Source: Pseudomonas putida (GTDB lineage: Bacteria; Pseudomonadota; Gammaproteobacteria; Pseudomonadales; Pseudomonadaceae). Taken from it: a stretch of DNA of 64,000 bases. The translations under genes were made by a program, and so were the position numbers. Shown piece after piece: positions 1 to 10,160 of the stretch. The stretch's first letter is position 1; each line of letters opens with the position of its first letter. The stretch lies in NCBI RefSeq assembly GCF_030159595.1, contig NZ_BSKJ01000001.1, positions 620,001-684,000 on the forward strand, given 5' to 3'. The notes beneath the pieces were generated by a model, which did no database searches, was not told the origin of the DNA, and saw only the letters and a program-made list of their open reading frames with translations.

Positions 1-237
1 GTGGTCGGCATCGTCAAGGCCAAGGGCTGGAAGGTCGGCAATGTCGACGCCACCATCGTCGCCCAGGCGCCGAAGATGGCCCCGCACATCGAGACCATGC
101 GCCAGTTGATCGCCGAAGACCTGCAGGTCGAACTCGACCAGGTCAACGTCAAGGCCACCACCACAGAGAAGCTGGGCTTCACCGGACGTGAGGAGGGCAT
201 TGCCGTGCATTCGGTCGCCCTGCTGCTGCCAGCATGA
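1..237 (+). CDS. ispF: 2-C-methyl-D-erythritol 2,4-cyclodiphosphate synthase, C-terminal part
   Basis: IspF closes CDP-methylerythritol 2-phosphate to the cyclodiphosphate in the MEP isoprenoid pathway. The window opens inside the gene, so only the last 78 residues are present (about half of a usual 157-residue protein). The GTG at position 1 is an internal valine, not a start. The visible part has the family-typical stretch [18 protein letters not shown] and, near the end, [20 protein letters not shown], which contains the TTE(K)LG-GR-EG nucleotide-binding signature of IspF. The stop overlaps the truD start by 4 nt (ATGA), so the two are probably translationally coupled. Confidence 0.95.
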   Translation: MVGIVKAKGWKVGNVDATIVAQAPKMAPHIETMRQLIAEDLQVELDQVNVKATTTEKLGFTGREEGIAVHSVALLLPA

Positions 238-1279
238 CCGAGCTGGAACTGCTGGGCCCGCGCGCATCGGGTGAACCACTGGGCACTGCCGTCCTCAAGG
301 CGGTGGCTGAAGACTTTCAGGTTGACGAAGTGCTGGATATCCCGCTGTCGGGCCAGGGCGAACACCTGTGGCTGTGGGTCGAGAAGCGTGACCTGAACAC
401 CGAAGAAGCCGCCCGCCGCCTGGCCCGTGCCGCCGGTGTGCCGGTGCGCACCATCAGTTACGCCGGGCTCAAGGACCGTCAGGCCCTGACCCGTCAGTGG
501 TTCAGCCTGCACCTGCCGGGCAAGGCCGACCCGGACCTGTCGCGTGCCGAGGATGCCAGCCTTCGGGTGCTCAAGCAGGTGCGCCACCAGCGCAAGCTAC
601 AGCGTGGCGCGCATTCGGCCAATGGCTTCACCCTGCGCCTGACGGCCCTGGCTGCCGATCATCAGGCGGTGGATGCGCGCCTGGAACAACTGAAGCAGCA
701 CGGTGTGCCCAACTATTTCGGCACCCAGCGCTTCGGTCACGGCGGTGGCAACGTCCATGACGCCCTCGACTGGGCCGCGCGCAAGGCCCTGCCCGAGCAG
801 CGTAACGTGCGTTCGCGACTGCTTTCGGCCGGGCGTAGCTACCTGTTCAATCAGGTGCTGGCTGCGCGTGTCGCAGCAGGTAGTTGGGCGCGGGCGCAGG
901 TCGGCGACCTGCTGGCGTTCACCGACAGCCGTAGCTTTTTCCCGGCGGGTGAGGCGGAGTGTGTCGACCCTCGCCTGGCGATTCTCGATCTGCACCCGAC
1001 CGGCCCGATGTGGGGCGAGGGCGCTTCGCCTGCTGGCGCGGCCACTGCCCAATTGGAAGACACCGTCGGTGCAGGCCAGCCGGCACTTTGTCAGTGGTTG
1101 GCACAGGCGGGCATGGATCACGAACGGCGCATTTTGCGGCTCCCTATTGGCGGCCTGACATGGCATTATCCCGAGCCTGATATCCTGCAACTGGAATTCG
1201 TCCTGCCGGCCGGATGCTTCGCCACCGTGGTGGTGCGTGAAGTCGTTGATCTGGTGTCGGCAGGGCAGACGGACAGCCC

Positions 1280-1292
<13 letters not shown>
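234..1292 (+). CDS. truD: tRNA pseudouridine(13) synthase TruD
   Basis: TruD converts uridine 13 of tRNA-Glu to pseudouridine. The 352-residue length matches the family (E. coli 349). The catalytic motif [14 protein letters not shown] is at residues 76-89, with the catalytic aspartate at D81, and NYFGTQRFG lies near the middle of the protein. The ATG overlaps the ispF stop by 4 nt, and the end overlaps the start of surE by 13 nt. The ispF-truD-surE-pcm order is standard in gammaproteobacteria and suggests one transcript. Confidence 0.96.
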
Positions 1293-2703
<1,411 letters not shown>

Positions 2704-2918
2704 GCATTGCGGGTATGAGCCGCGCGGTATTTTTGCGCCAGCGGCGAATTCTTGCGGCTTCGCCCTGTCTATCTGGCGGTACTAAGCGCTAGCTCGCACC
2801 GGGGCTTTGCAACAGCCTTTTGCATCAGCCTGCCAATACCGGCCGGCTTGGTTATAATTGCAACAATGTTGCATTTCTTGTCTTCATATCGTTTTTAGGC
2901 ACCATGAGGGGAGCGCGG

Positions 2919-3782
2919 GTGGGTCACACAGTCATTCGGCAGCGCAAGGACGGGTCGGGTTTCAAGCTTCTGGTGATTGCACTGGCCATGGGCACGCTAC
3001 TGGTGGGTTGCTCGAGCACCAGCAGCAGTAGCAGCAGCGCACGGGTGGTCGACCGCAACAACACCGTGCCCAAGCGCCCGGCGGTGACGTCCGGGCAGTA
3101 CGTCGTCAAGCCTGGCGACACCCTGTTCTCCATCGCCTTCCGTTATGGCTGGGACTACAAGGAGCTGGCCGCCCGCAACGGCATCCCGGCGCCTTATACC
3201 ATCCGCCCAGGCCAAGCGATTCGTTTCAGCAGCGGTTCCAGCAGCAGTACCACCGTGGTATCCAGCCCATCCTCGTCGAGCCGCACCACGGTCACCCGAC
3301 GGCCTGTGGGCACTACTGCCACGACGCCTGCCAACACGCGTAAACCGGCAACTCCGGCAGCCTCCACCAGCGCACCGGTGGTTGCCACCGTGCCTGCAGC
3401 AGAGCGCGCGGTAGGCGGCTGGACCTGGCCTGCGAACGGTGTGCTGATTGGAAAATTTGCTTCAAACGGTAGTTTGAATAAAGGCATTGATATCGCCGGT
3501 GATTTGGGACAGCCTGTTTTTGCTGCGTCTGATGGTGCGGTGGTTTACGCCGGGAGTGGTTTAAGGGGCTACGGCGAGCTGATCATCATCAAGCACAGCG
3601 ATACCTACGTCAGTGCCTACGGTCACAACCGCAGGCTGTTGGTTCGGGAGGGGCAGCAGGTCAAGGCAGGGCAGTCGATTGCTGAAATGGGGTCTACGGG
3701 CACAGATCGGGTGAAGCTGCATTTCGAGATTCGCCGCCAGGGCAAACCCGTCGATCCACTCCAGTTCCTGCCACGCCGTTGA
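2919..3782 (+). CDS. nlpD: NlpD-type lipoprotein: LysM plus degenerate M23 (LytM) domain
   Basis: NlpD is an outer-membrane lipoprotein that activates the cell-separation amidase AmiC. A lipoprotein signal ends in LLVGC. It is followed by a Ser-rich linker, a LysM domain (YVVKPGDTLFSIAFRYG), a Thr/Ser/Pro linker and a C-terminal LytM domain (about the last 110 residues). Both metal-binding histidine sites are altered: the usual H-x-G-x-D-I is NKGIDI, and the usual HLHFEI is KLHFEI. This fits a regulatory, non-hydrolytic LytM protein. I chose GTG 2919 because AGGGGAG lies just upstream; ATG 2904 is the alternative. The rpoS control region lies within its 3' part. Confidence 0.9.
   Translation: MGHTVIRQRKDGSGFKLLVIALAMGTLLVGCSSTSSSSSSARVVDRNNTVPKRPAVTSGQYVVKPGDTLFSIAFRYGWDYKELAARNGIPAPYTIRPGQAIRFSSGSSSSTTVVSSPSSSSRTTVTRRPVGTTATTPANTRKPATPAASTSAPVVATVPAAERAVGGWTWPANGVLIGKFASNGSLNKGIDIAGDLGQPVFAASDGAVVYAGSGLRGYGELIIIKHSDTYVSAYGHNRRLLVREGQQVKAGQSIAEMGSTGTDRVKLHFEIRRQGKPVDPLQFLPRR
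3461..3478. promoter_or_regulatory. PsrA-type operator for rpoS inside nlpD
   Basis: TTCAAACGGTAGTTTGAA is a 7-bp perfect inverted repeat with a 4-bp spacer. It matches the published PsrA consensus (C/G)AAAC-N2-4-GTTT(G/C). PsrA, a TetR-family regulator, activates rpoS in Pseudomonas from a site within nlpD. Here the centre is about 420 bp upstream of the rpoS ATG. The sequence match is direct; occupancy by PsrA is inferred. Confidence 0.75.
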
Positions 3783-3890
3783 TCGTTGTACCCGGCCTGT
3801 TCCTGTGATGTAGAGGGGACAGGCTCAAGCGCTGCCAGGGATAAAGGTGCCGCTCGAGTCTGAGTTCGAACTCAGCAAAGGACTATAACA

Positions 3891-4898
3891 ATGGCTCTCA
3901 GTAAAGAAGTGCCGGAGTTTGACATCGACGATGACGTCCTCCTGATGGAGACGGGCATCGTTTTGGAAACGGATGTGGTGTCAGACGAACCTGCTGTATC
4001 TTCGGTTCGGACGAGGGCCAAGTCGGGCTCTTCGCTCAAGCAGCACAAGTACATCGATTACACCCGGGCGCTTGATGCTACCCAGTTGTATCTCAACGAA
4101 ATCGGCTTCTCGCCGCTGCTCTCGCCGGAAGAGGAAGTGCACTTTGCGCGCTTGTCGCAAAAGGGCGACCCTGCTGGCCGCAAGCGCATGATCGAAAGCA
4201 ACCTGCGTCTGGTTGTGAAAATTGCCCGTCGTTACGTTAACCGTGGCCTGTCGCTGCTCGACCTGATCGAGGAGGGCAACCTGGGGCTTATCCGTGCGGT
4301 CGAGAAATTCGACCCGGAGCGTGGTTTCCGTTTCTCGACCTATGCGACCTGGTGGATTCGCCAGACCATCGAACGGGCGATCATGAACCAGACCCGCACC
4401 ATTCGCCTGCCGATCCATGTGGTCAAGGAGCTGAACGTCTACCTGCGCGCCGCGCGCGAGTTGACCCAGAAACTGGACCACGAGCCCTCGCCGGAAGAAA
4501 TCGCCACGCTGCTGGAAAAGCCGGTCGCCGAGGTCAAGCGTATGCTCGGCCTGAACGAACGGGTGTCTTCGGTGGATGTGTCGCTCGGCCCGGACTCGGA
4601 CAAGACCCTGCTCGATACCCTGACCGATGATCGCCCGACTGACCCGTGCGAACTGTTGCAGGACGACGACCTGTCTCAGAGCATCGACCAGTGGCTGGGC
4701 GAGTTGACCGATAAGCAGCGTGAGGTGGTGGTGCGCCGCTTTGGCCTGCGTGGCCACGAAAGCAGCACCCTGGAAGATGTTGGCCTGGAGATCGGCCTGA
4801 CCCGGGAACGGGTGCGGCAGATCCAGGTAGAGGGGCTCAAGCGTCTGCGCGAGATCCTTGAGAAGAACGGCCTGTCCAGCGAGTCTTTGTTCCAGTAG
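3891..4898 (+). CDS. rpoS: RNA polymerase sigma factor RpoS (sigma-38)
   Basis: RpoS is the stationary-phase and general stress sigma factor. It has 335 residues, full length for Pseudomonas. Region 1.2 begins near [16 protein letters not shown]. Region 2 carries [16 protein letters not shown] and [18 protein letters not shown], followed by the -10 recognition helix [16 protein letters not shown]. Region 3 follows, and region 4.2 contains the helix-turn-helix [19 protein letters not shown]. The ATG has an AAAGGA ribosome site at 3878-3883, 7 nt upstream. Transcription probably starts both upstream with nlpD and from a promoter inside nlpD near the PsrA box. No frameshift or premature stop is visible. 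Confidence 0.98.
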   Translation: MALSKEVPEFDIDDDVLLMETGIVLETDVVSDEPAVSSVRTRAKSGSSLKQHKYIDYTRALDATQLYLNEIGFSPLLSPEEEVHFARLSQKGDPAGRKRMIESNLRLVVKIARRYVNRGLSLLDLIEEGNLGLIRAVEKFDPERGFRFSTYATWWIRQTIERAIMNQTRTIRLPIHVVKELNVYLRAARELTQKLDHEPSPEEIATLLEKPVAEVKRMLGLNERVSSVDVSLGPDSDKTLLDTLTDDRPTDPCELLQDDDLSQSIDQWLGELTDKQREVVVRRFGLRGHESSTLEDVGLEIGLTRERVRQIQVEGLKRLREILEKNGLSSESLFQ

Positions 4899-4918
4899 CG
4901 AAGGCTTGTTACACAAGG

Positions 4919-4945
4919 CGCCCCGATGACCTCGGGGCGTTTTTG
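4919..4945 (+). terminator. Rho-independent terminator of rpoS
   Basis: CGCCCCGA (4919-4926) pairs perfectly with TCGGGGCG (4932-4939) across a 5-nt loop and is followed by TTTTT. It lies 20 nt after the rpoS stop. Confidence 0.9.
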
Positions 4946-5043
4946 TGTGTCGTGTTTGAGATTGCTGTGCTGCAAAGCAGCCCCACAATCAGCCAGACAC
5001 AGCAGATGTCGAATATGTACCGCGCCACCCCAGTAACATTGCA

Positions 5044-5061
5044 TGTAAGCCTTTTCTTACT
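5044..5061. promoter_or_regulatory. GacA upstream activating sequence (UAS) of rsmZ
   Basis: TGTAAGCCTTTTCTTACT matches the GacA-controlled UAS TGTAAG-N6-CTTACA at all but the last base. It lies about 190 bp upstream of the predicted RsmZ start, the spacing typical of Gac-controlled small RNA genes. The motif is directly visible; binding by phosphorylated GacA is inferred from the family. Confidence 0.85.
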
Positions 5062-5199
5062 TGTTTTGTAAGCTATCTATGCAAGCCTCAGTAAATCATT
5101 GTCGTTTTCAGCCCCTGTATTTTTCCAACCCCTTGAAAATCATGGCTTATTCAGCTGTGAGGAAATATGTCCCCCGCAACACCTTGTGAGGTTTCGCGG

Positions 5200-5227
5200 T
5201 TGCCGGCCCGGCTCAACCCGCTAGTAT
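5200..5227 (+). promoter_or_regulatory. Predicted sigma-70 promoter of rsmZ
   Basis: A -35-like TTGCCG (5200-5205), a 16-bp spacer and a -10-like TAGTAT (5222-5227) place the transcription start near 5234. The boxes are imperfect, as expected for a promoter that needs GacA. Confidence 0.55.
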
Positions 5228-5233
5228 TCGAAC

Positions 5234-5367
5234 TGTGCACACGGACATGCACAGGCTTCCAGGGAGGAGGCCAAGGACATCGCAAGAAGCGATTTCATCA
5301 GGATGATGTTTGGGACAAGCAGGGACTACGGAAAAAATGTGGGCGGGTCAAACCGCCCCTTTTTTTG
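5234..5367 (+). ncRNA. rsmZ: Regulatory small RNA RsmZ
   Basis: RsmZ sequesters the translational repressors RsmA/RsmE, so Gac-controlled mRNAs become translatable. The gene lies between rpoS and fdxA, the conserved rsmZ locus of Pseudomonas. About 134 nt carry eight GGA triplets (5243, 5263, 5266, 5275, 5301, 5313, 5323, 5330). Several sit in hairpin loops, for example CATCAGGATGATG, or in short single-stranded stretches. It ends at the terminator GGGCGG (5341-5346)/CCGCCC (5353-5358) followed by a T-run. The 5' end is predicted from the promoter and may be off by a few bases. Confidence 0.9.
5341..5367 (+). terminator. Rho-independent terminator of rsmZ
   Basis: GGGCGG-GTCAAA-CCGCCC hairpin followed by CTTTTTTTT, the 3' end of RsmZ. 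Confidence 0.9.
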
Positions 5368-5375
5368 CCCGCATA

Positions 5376-5405
5376 AAAACAAAAAAGGCCCCGAGGGGCC
5401 TTTTT
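5376..5405 (-). terminator. Terminator between rsmZ and fdxA (bidirectional)
   Basis: GGCCCC-GA-GGGGCC (5387-5400) is flanked by an A-rich run on the left, which reads as a U-run on the minus strand, and by TTTTT on the right. It lies 16 nt beyond the fdxA stop and can terminate transcription from both sides. Confidence 0.85.
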
Positions 5406-5420
5406 CGTGTCCGGACGCTA

Positions 5421-5744
5421 TCAGCGCTCCAGGTCTGCAATCTTGCCAGTCTTGCCGTCCCACTCTTCAGCGTCCGGCAGGGCATCCTTACGCTCGGTGA
5501 TGTTCGGCCAGACTTCCGCCAGTTCGGCGTTCAGCTCGATGAAGTTTTCCATCCCGGCAGGGATTTCGTCTTCCGAGAAGATGGCTTGCGCTGGGCATTC
5601 CGGTTCGCACAGGGCGCAGTCGATGCACTCGTCCGGGTGGATGACCAGGAAGTTCGGGCCTTCGTAGAAGCAGTCCACCGGACAGACTTCCACGCAGTCG
5701 GTGTATTTGCATTTGATGCAGTTGTCGGTGACGACGAAGGTCAT
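5421..5744 (-). CDS. fdxA: Seven-iron ferredoxin FdxA
   Basis: A small electron carrier with one [3Fe-4S] and one [4Fe-4S] cluster, of the Azotobacter ferredoxin I type (107 residues). The N-terminal half carries cysteines C9, C12, C17, C21 and C25 in [17 protein letters not shown]. The second motif, [12 protein letters not shown], is around residues 40-50. The C-terminal tail of about 45 residues without cysteines is usual for this class. The ATG has a GAGAGAA ribosome site upstream. The gene lies next to mutS and rsmZ, as in other pseudomonads. Its redox partner is not evident from context. Confidence 0.95.
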   Translation of the reverse strand: MTFVVTDNCIKCKYTDCVEVCPVDCFYEGPNFLVIHPDECIDCALCEPECPAQAIFSEDEIPAGMENFIELNAELAEVWPNITERKDALPDAEEWDGKTGKIADLER

Positions 5745-5884
5745 TTCTAGTTCTCTCCTCAGGCGACGGCGGCGGCCCTTCCTCTCAGGGCCGCGCGGTT
5801 TACAGGTATGTGGCTGCAGGCCAGGCTAATAACCTGCAGCACCAGCAAACCGCGGCGGATTCTACCAGCTTGTAGTGGGCGCCG

Positions 5885-8473
5885 TTATAACAGGTTCTTT
5901 AGTTGATATAGCATTTCGATAGCTTGACGCGGGGTCATGTCGTCCAGTTGCAGCTTGCCCAGCTTCTCGATGGCTGGGTGTGGCAGGCTGGCGAACAGGT
6001 CGCTCTGGTGCGGCACTTGTGGCGTGTCCTTGGCCTTTTGGGTCGGGGCTGGCTCATGTGGCAGGCTGGTGGTTTCCAGGCGCCCCAGGTGTTCGCGGGC
6101 GCGCTGGATGACCACGGTCGGCACGCCGGCCAGTTGTGCCACGGCCAAGCCGTAGCTTTGGCTGGCAGGGCCAGGCAGGACATGGTGCAGGAATACGATA
6201 CGTTCGTTGTGCTCGGTGGCATTCAGGTGCACGTTGGCCACCAGTGGCTCGCTCTCCGGCAGTACGGTGAGCTCGAAGTAGTGGGTGGCGAACAACGTGT
6301 AGGCACGCAACTGCGCCAGACGCTCGGCGGCGGCCCAGGCCAGCGACAGGCCGTCGAAGGTGCTGGTGCCACGGCCTACTTCATCCATCAGCACCAGGCT
6401 GCGGTCGGTGGCGTTGTGCAGGATGTTGGCGGTTTCGCTCATTTCTACCATGAACGTCGAGCGCCCGCCGGCCAGGTCGTCGCTGGAGCCGATGCGGGTA
6501 AAGATGCGGTCGACCAGTGACAACTCGCAGCTGGCTGCCGGCACGAAGCTGCCGATGTGCGCCAGCAGCACGATCAGGGCGGTCTGGCGCATGTAGGTGG
6601 ACTTACCGCCCATGTTCGGGCCGGTGATGATCAGCATGCGTGTGCTGTTGTCCAGGCCCAGGTCGTTGGCCACGAACGGCGTGGTCAGTACCTGTTCCAC
6701 CACTGGGTGGCGGCCTTGCTCGATGCGCAGGCATGGCTCGTCCACAAAGCGCGGGCAGTTCAGGTCGAGGTTCAGCGCACGCTCGGCCAGGTTGCTCAGC
6801 ACATCCAGCTCCGCCAGGGCGGCGGCGCTGTCCTGCAGTGGCGCCAAGTGGCTGATCAGGGTTTCCAGCAGGGCGTCGTAGAGCATCTTCTCGCGGGCCA
6901 GGGCGCGGCTTTTGGCCGACAGTGCCTTGTCCTCGAACGCTTTCAGCTCGGGGGTGATGAAGCGCTCGGCACCCTTGAGCGTCTGGCGGCGGATGTAGTC
7001 GCCGGGGGCTTGTTCGGCCTGCTTGGTCGGCAGCTCGATGAAGTAGCCGTGCACGCGGTTGTAGCCGACCTTGAGGTTGGCAAGGCCGGTGCGGGCCTTT
7101 TCCCGGGCTTCCAGGTCGATCAGGAACTGGCCGGCGTTTTCGCTGATCGCCAGCAGCTCGTCCAGCTCGTTGTCATAGCCAGCCTTGAGCACGCCGCCGT
7201 CGCGGATCACCGCCGGTGGGTTGTCGACGATCGCCCGCTCCAGCAGGCTGGCCAGTTCCGGGTAGGTGCCGGTAATGGCTGCCAGGCGCGCAAGGTGCGG
7301 CGCTTCAAGCTCGGTCATGGCGTTCTGCAGCTCGGGCAGCGCGCCCAGGGCATCGCGCAGGCGGGCCAGGTCACGAGGGCGGGCATTGCGCAGGCCGATT
7401 CGGGCGAGGATCCGCTCGATATCGCCAATTTCCTTCAGCTGTGGCTGCAGCTTCTCGAAGCGGTAGCTGTCGAGCAGGCAGCGGATCGAGTCCTGCCGTG
7501 CTTGCAGTACCTTGAGGTCGCGCAACGGGCGGTTCAGCCAGCGGCTCAGCAGGCGGCTGGCCATGGCGGTCTGGCAACGGTCGACCACCGATTGCAGGGT
7601 GTTGTCACGCCCGCCCGCCAGGTTGACGTCCAGCTCCAGGTTGCGCCGGCTGGCGCCATCGAGGATGACCGTGTCGTCCAGGCGCTCGTGGCGCAGGCTG
7701 CGCAGGTGCGGCAAGGCCGTGCGCTGGGTTTCCTTGGCGTAGGTCAGCAGGCAACCGGCGGCGCCAATGGCCAGGGTCAGCTTGTCGCAGCCAAAGCCTT
7801 TGAGGTCCTTGGTTGCGAACTGCTGGCACAGCGCTTTGCGTGCCGAATCGCGGTCGAAGTCCCACGGGGCGCGACGGCGGGCCCCCGGGCGCTTCTCGGC
7901 AGGCAGGTCGCGCGGCCAGTCGTCGGGGATCAACAGCTCGACCGGGTTCAGGCGTTCGAGCTCGGCCAGCAGGTTTTCCCAGCCCTTGATTTCCTGAACG
8001 CTGAAGTTACCGCTGGTGATGTCCAGTACGGCCAGGCCGAACAGGCGTTCGTCACCGAGCAACGCGGCAATCAGGTTGTCGCGGCGCTCGTCGAGCAGCG
8101 CTTCATCGCTGACCGTGCCGGGGGTGATGATGCGCACCACCTGGCGTTCCACCGGGCCCTTGCTGGTGGCCGGGTCGCCGATTTGTTCGCAGATCACCAC
8201 CGATTCGCCCAGCTTGACCAGCTTGGCCAGGTAGCCTTCCAGCGAATGGAACGGAATCCCGCACATGGGGATGGACTGGCCGGCCGACTGACCGCGCGCG
8301 GTCAGGGTGATGTCCAGCAGTTTCGCGGCTTTTTTCGCATCTTCGTAGAAGATTTCGTAGAAGTCGCCCATGCGGTAGAACATCAGCTGGTCCGGGTGCT
8401 GGTTTTTCAGCTTCCAGTACTGCTGCATCATTGGGGTGTGTGCGGAAAGATCGGAGATTGCTTTATTCATCAA
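5885..8473 (-). CDS. mutS: DNA mismatch repair protein MutS
   Basis: MutS recognises mismatches and starts methyl-directed repair with MutL. The protein has 862 residues. The mismatch-binding wedge motif FYEIF follows MGDF near residue 35, the Walker A motif is [13 protein letters not shown], and Walker B is [16 protein letters not shown]. The C terminus ends in the small helical tetramerisation segment ([18 protein letters not shown]). The first codons are ATGATG, so the start may be 8473 or 8470. The gene is intact, so a mutator phenotype is not suggested. Confidence 0.97.
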   Translation of the reverse strand: MMNKAISDLSAHTPMMQQYWKLKNQHPDQLMFYRMGDFYEIFYEDAKKAAKLLDITLTARGQSAGQSIPMCGIPFHSLEGYLAKLVKLGESVVICEQIGDPATSKGPVERQVVRIITPGTVSDEALLDERRDNLIAALLGDERLFGLAVLDITSGNFSVQEIKGWENLLAELERLNPVELLIPDDWPRDLPAEKRPGARRRAPWDFDRDSARKALCQQFATKDLKGFGCDKLTLAIGAAGCLLTYAKETQRTALPHLRSLRHERLDDTVILDGASRRNLELDVNLAGGRDNTLQSVVDRCQTAMASRLLSRWLNRPLRDLKVLQARQDSIRCLLDSYRFEKLQPQLKEIGDIERILARIGLRNARPRDLARLRDALGALPELQNAMTELEAPHLARLAAITGTYPELASLLERAIVDNPPAVIRDGGVLKAGYDNELDELLAISENAGQFLIDLEAREKARTGLANLKVGYNRVHGYFIELPTKQAEQAPGDYIRRQTLKGAERFITPELKAFEDKALSAKSRALAREKMLYDALLETLISHLAPLQDSAAALAELDVLSNLAERALNLDLNCPRFVDEPCLRIEQGRHPVVEQVLTTPFVANDLGLDNSTRMLIITGPNMGGKSTYMRQTALIVLLAHIGSFVPAASCELSLVDRIFTRIGSSDDLAGGRSTFMVEMSETANILHNATDRSLVLMDEVGRGTSTFDGLSLAWAAAERLAQLRAYTLFATHYFELTVLPESEPLVANVHLNATEHNERIVFLHHVLPGPASQSYGLAVAQLAGVPTVVIQRAREHLGRLETTSLPHEPAPTQKAKDTPQVPHQSDLFASLPHPAIEKLGKLQLDDMTPRQAIEMLYQLKNLL

Positions 8474-8722
8474 AGGCTTAGAAAGTAGGTCTCAACATTG
8501 TGGGGCAAATTGGGGCGTTCCGTGTTGCACGCGCGACGCCGAGACCCACCTGAATTTTCAAGCCGCATAGGTTACCACGGCTGCCACACAGGCAGAACCT
8601 GCAACGCTGAGCAAGCGGGACCGGGGGTGGTGGCTTGTTGACAGCATGGTGCTCCCATGGAAGATTGCGTCCTTTTGGCCGTGCCCAGTTAACGGTTATT
8701 GCAATAGAGGTTGGTTAGTGCA

Positions 8723-9376
8723 GTGAGTGGAATTCGTTTTGATGTCGATGCGGTTTTTTGTATTTCCCTCGACACGCGGGATGACCGGCGCAAGCTGTTC
8801 AGTGAAACCATCGGGCGGCAGCTGGACAATGAAGTGGTCTTTCATGTGGTGGCGAAAAACAGCGACCCCAAGCGCGGTTGCTACGAATCGCATCAGCAGT
8901 TGGCGCGTCATGCACTGGACAACGGGCTGGATAGAATCCTGATCTTCGAAGACGATGCCAAGGCATATGATTTCAAGGCCTCGCGGGTGCGCTGGGTAAA
9001 CCGCTTCATGCAGACCCGCTCTTTCCAGGCCCTGCATCTGGGCTATTCCATGGGACGAACCTGGCTGACGTGGTTCCCGTTCATTGCCAGGGGCCGGGTG
9101 GTTGCGCTGCACGCTTATGTACTGTCGCGCGAAGGCTGCCGAATCCTGGCGCAGACGCCTTACGATGGCACGCCTGTGGATGTGGTGGTCAAGCACAAGA
9201 TCCGTCAGCACTGCGTGTTCCCGATGTTGTATCGCCAACATGCAGCGGCTGTGGCGGGTAGCGATCTGGAGCAGGTGGTGCGCAATGAGGACGAGTGGTG
9301 GGAGCGTAACTGGGTCAAGCACCGGCGTTCACCGCTCAGGAATTTCTGGCGTACCGTACTGCGGCTGAACTTCTGA
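8723..9376 (+). CDS. Family 25 glycosyltransferase (LPS-type)
   Basis: Likely a cytoplasmic glycosyltransferase for lipopolysaccharide or another surface glycan. GT25 features are CISLDTRDDRR near the N terminus, GCYESHQQLARHAL (the G-C-x-x-S-H motif) and the metal-binding ILIFEDDAKA. The length of about 217 residues is short for the family but complete. The start is uncertain: GTG 8723 lies downstream of an AGAGG, while an in-frame TTG at 8711 sits directly on that AGAGG and is less likely. The acceptor sugar cannot be told from sequence, and no other LPS genes are adjacent. Confidence 0.78.
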   Translation: MSGIRFDVDAVFCISLDTRDDRRKLFSETIGRQLDNEVVFHVVAKNSDPKRGCYESHQQLARHALDNGLDRILIFEDDAKAYDFKASRVRWVNRFMQTRSFQALHLGYSMGRTWLTWFPFIARGRVVALHAYVLSREGCRILAQTPYDGTPVDVVVKHKIRQHCVFPMLYRQHAAAVAGSDLEQVVRNEDEWWERNWVKHRRSPLRNFWRTVLRLNF

Positions 9377-9377
9377 C

Positions 9378-9527
9378 ATGCTCCATTGGCTGAGGCGCAT
9401 GATGTGTCGGCTGTACCGGCACAAACCTGTCGAGGTCGAACGCATATTCACGGGCGAGATCGTCATTTCGCGGCAGGCCTGTTGCCGTTGTGGCTGCCCG
9501 CTTCGCGACCTCGCTGAATATCAGTGA
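9378..9527 (+). CDS. Small Cys-rich protein (49 residues)
   Basis: A short reading frame starts one base after the glycosyltransferase stop and ends 47 nt before cinA. The 49-residue product has a basic N-terminal half (MLHWLRRMMCRLYRHKPVE) and a cysteine cluster C35, C36, C38, C40 in CCRCGCPLRD, reminiscent of half a zinc ribbon. It resembles the small Cys-rich proteins annotated in many pseudomonads (possibly the PSPA7_2676 family), though I cannot confirm that assignment. The function is unknown. Close spacing suggests co-transcription with the glycosyltransferase. Confidence 0.62.
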   Translation: MLHWLRRMMCRLYRHKPVEVERIFTGEIVISRQACCRCGCPLRDLAEYQ

Positions 9528-9574
9528 AAGCAACTAACTGATAGGGTAGAGAGCAGCCTTCAAGGAGCCTCGAC

Positions 9575-10057
9575 ATGGACCCGATCACCACGCTTGCCAC
9601 CCGCCTGGGTGAGCACCTGCGCCGCTTCAATGCCCAGGTGACCACCGCCGAATCGTGTACCGGCGGTGGTATTGCCGAAGCCATCACCCGCATCCCTGGT
9701 AGCTCGGCGTGGTTCGAGGCCGGTTATGTGACCTACTCCAACGCCCAGAAAACCCGCCAGCTGGGGGTGCCGGAGGCACTGTTCGGCCAGGTGGGCGCGG
9801 TCAGCCAGGAAGTGGTCGAAGCCATGGTCCGCGGTGCTCAGGTCGCCAGTGGGGCGCGCTTTGCCGTGGCGGTAAGCGGCGTGGCCGGGCCGGACGGCGG
9901 CTCGCCCGCCAAGCCGGTGGGTACCGTGTGGCTGGCCTGGGGCGATGGCAGCCGGGTATTCAGCGAGCGCCGGCAGTTCGACGGTGACCGCGAAGCGGTG
10001 CGCCGACAGACGGTGATCGCCGCGTTAGACGGCTTGTTACAGCTTGGTGCCGAGTAA
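9575..10057 (+). CDS. pncC: Nicotinamide-nucleotide amidase (CinA C-terminal domain, PncC)
   Basis: PncC deamidates NMN to nicotinic acid mononucleotide in pyridine nucleotide recycling. The protein (160 residues) is only the CinA C-terminal domain. It has [16 protein letters not shown] with the active-site serine, [15 protein letters not shown], and [21 protein letters not shown]. It is often annotated cinA by homology to competence-damage proteins. AAGGAG precedes the ATG. It lies directly upstream of recA, as in many bacteria. Confidence 0.93.
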   Translation: MDPITTLATRLGEHLRRFNAQVTTAESCTGGGIAEAITRIPGSSAWFEAGYVTYSNAQKTRQLGVPEALFGQVGAVSQEVVEAMVRGAQVASGARFAVAVSGVAGPDGGSPAKPVGTVWLAWGDGSRVFSERRQFDGDREAVRRQTVIAALDGLLQLGAE

Positions 10058-10072
10058 ATCGACGACAGGGGT

Positions 10073-10117
10073 TTGCGCGGGCGCCGGCCTGTGGAATAAT
10101 ACTGGCTACTTATACAG
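10073..10117 (+). promoter_or_regulatory. recA promoter with LexA (SOS) box
   Basis: The -35 candidate is TTGCGC (10073-10078), with a 16-bp spacer and a -10 candidate AATAAT (10095-10100). Immediately downstream is CTGGCTACTTATACAG (10102-10117), which fits the CTG-N10-CAG LexA box. It overlaps the probable transcription start, where LexA would block initiation until DNA damage. Confidence 0.85.
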
Positions 10118-10160
10118 GTATTCCGGCCGTCAGGGCCACGTCGAACACGTGAGGATTTCA

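Noticed and set aside
6557..8488. 643-residue plus-strand reading frame opposite mutS
   Set aside because: It is the antisense shadow of mutS, with Gln/Val/Ala-rich composition and no ribosome site.
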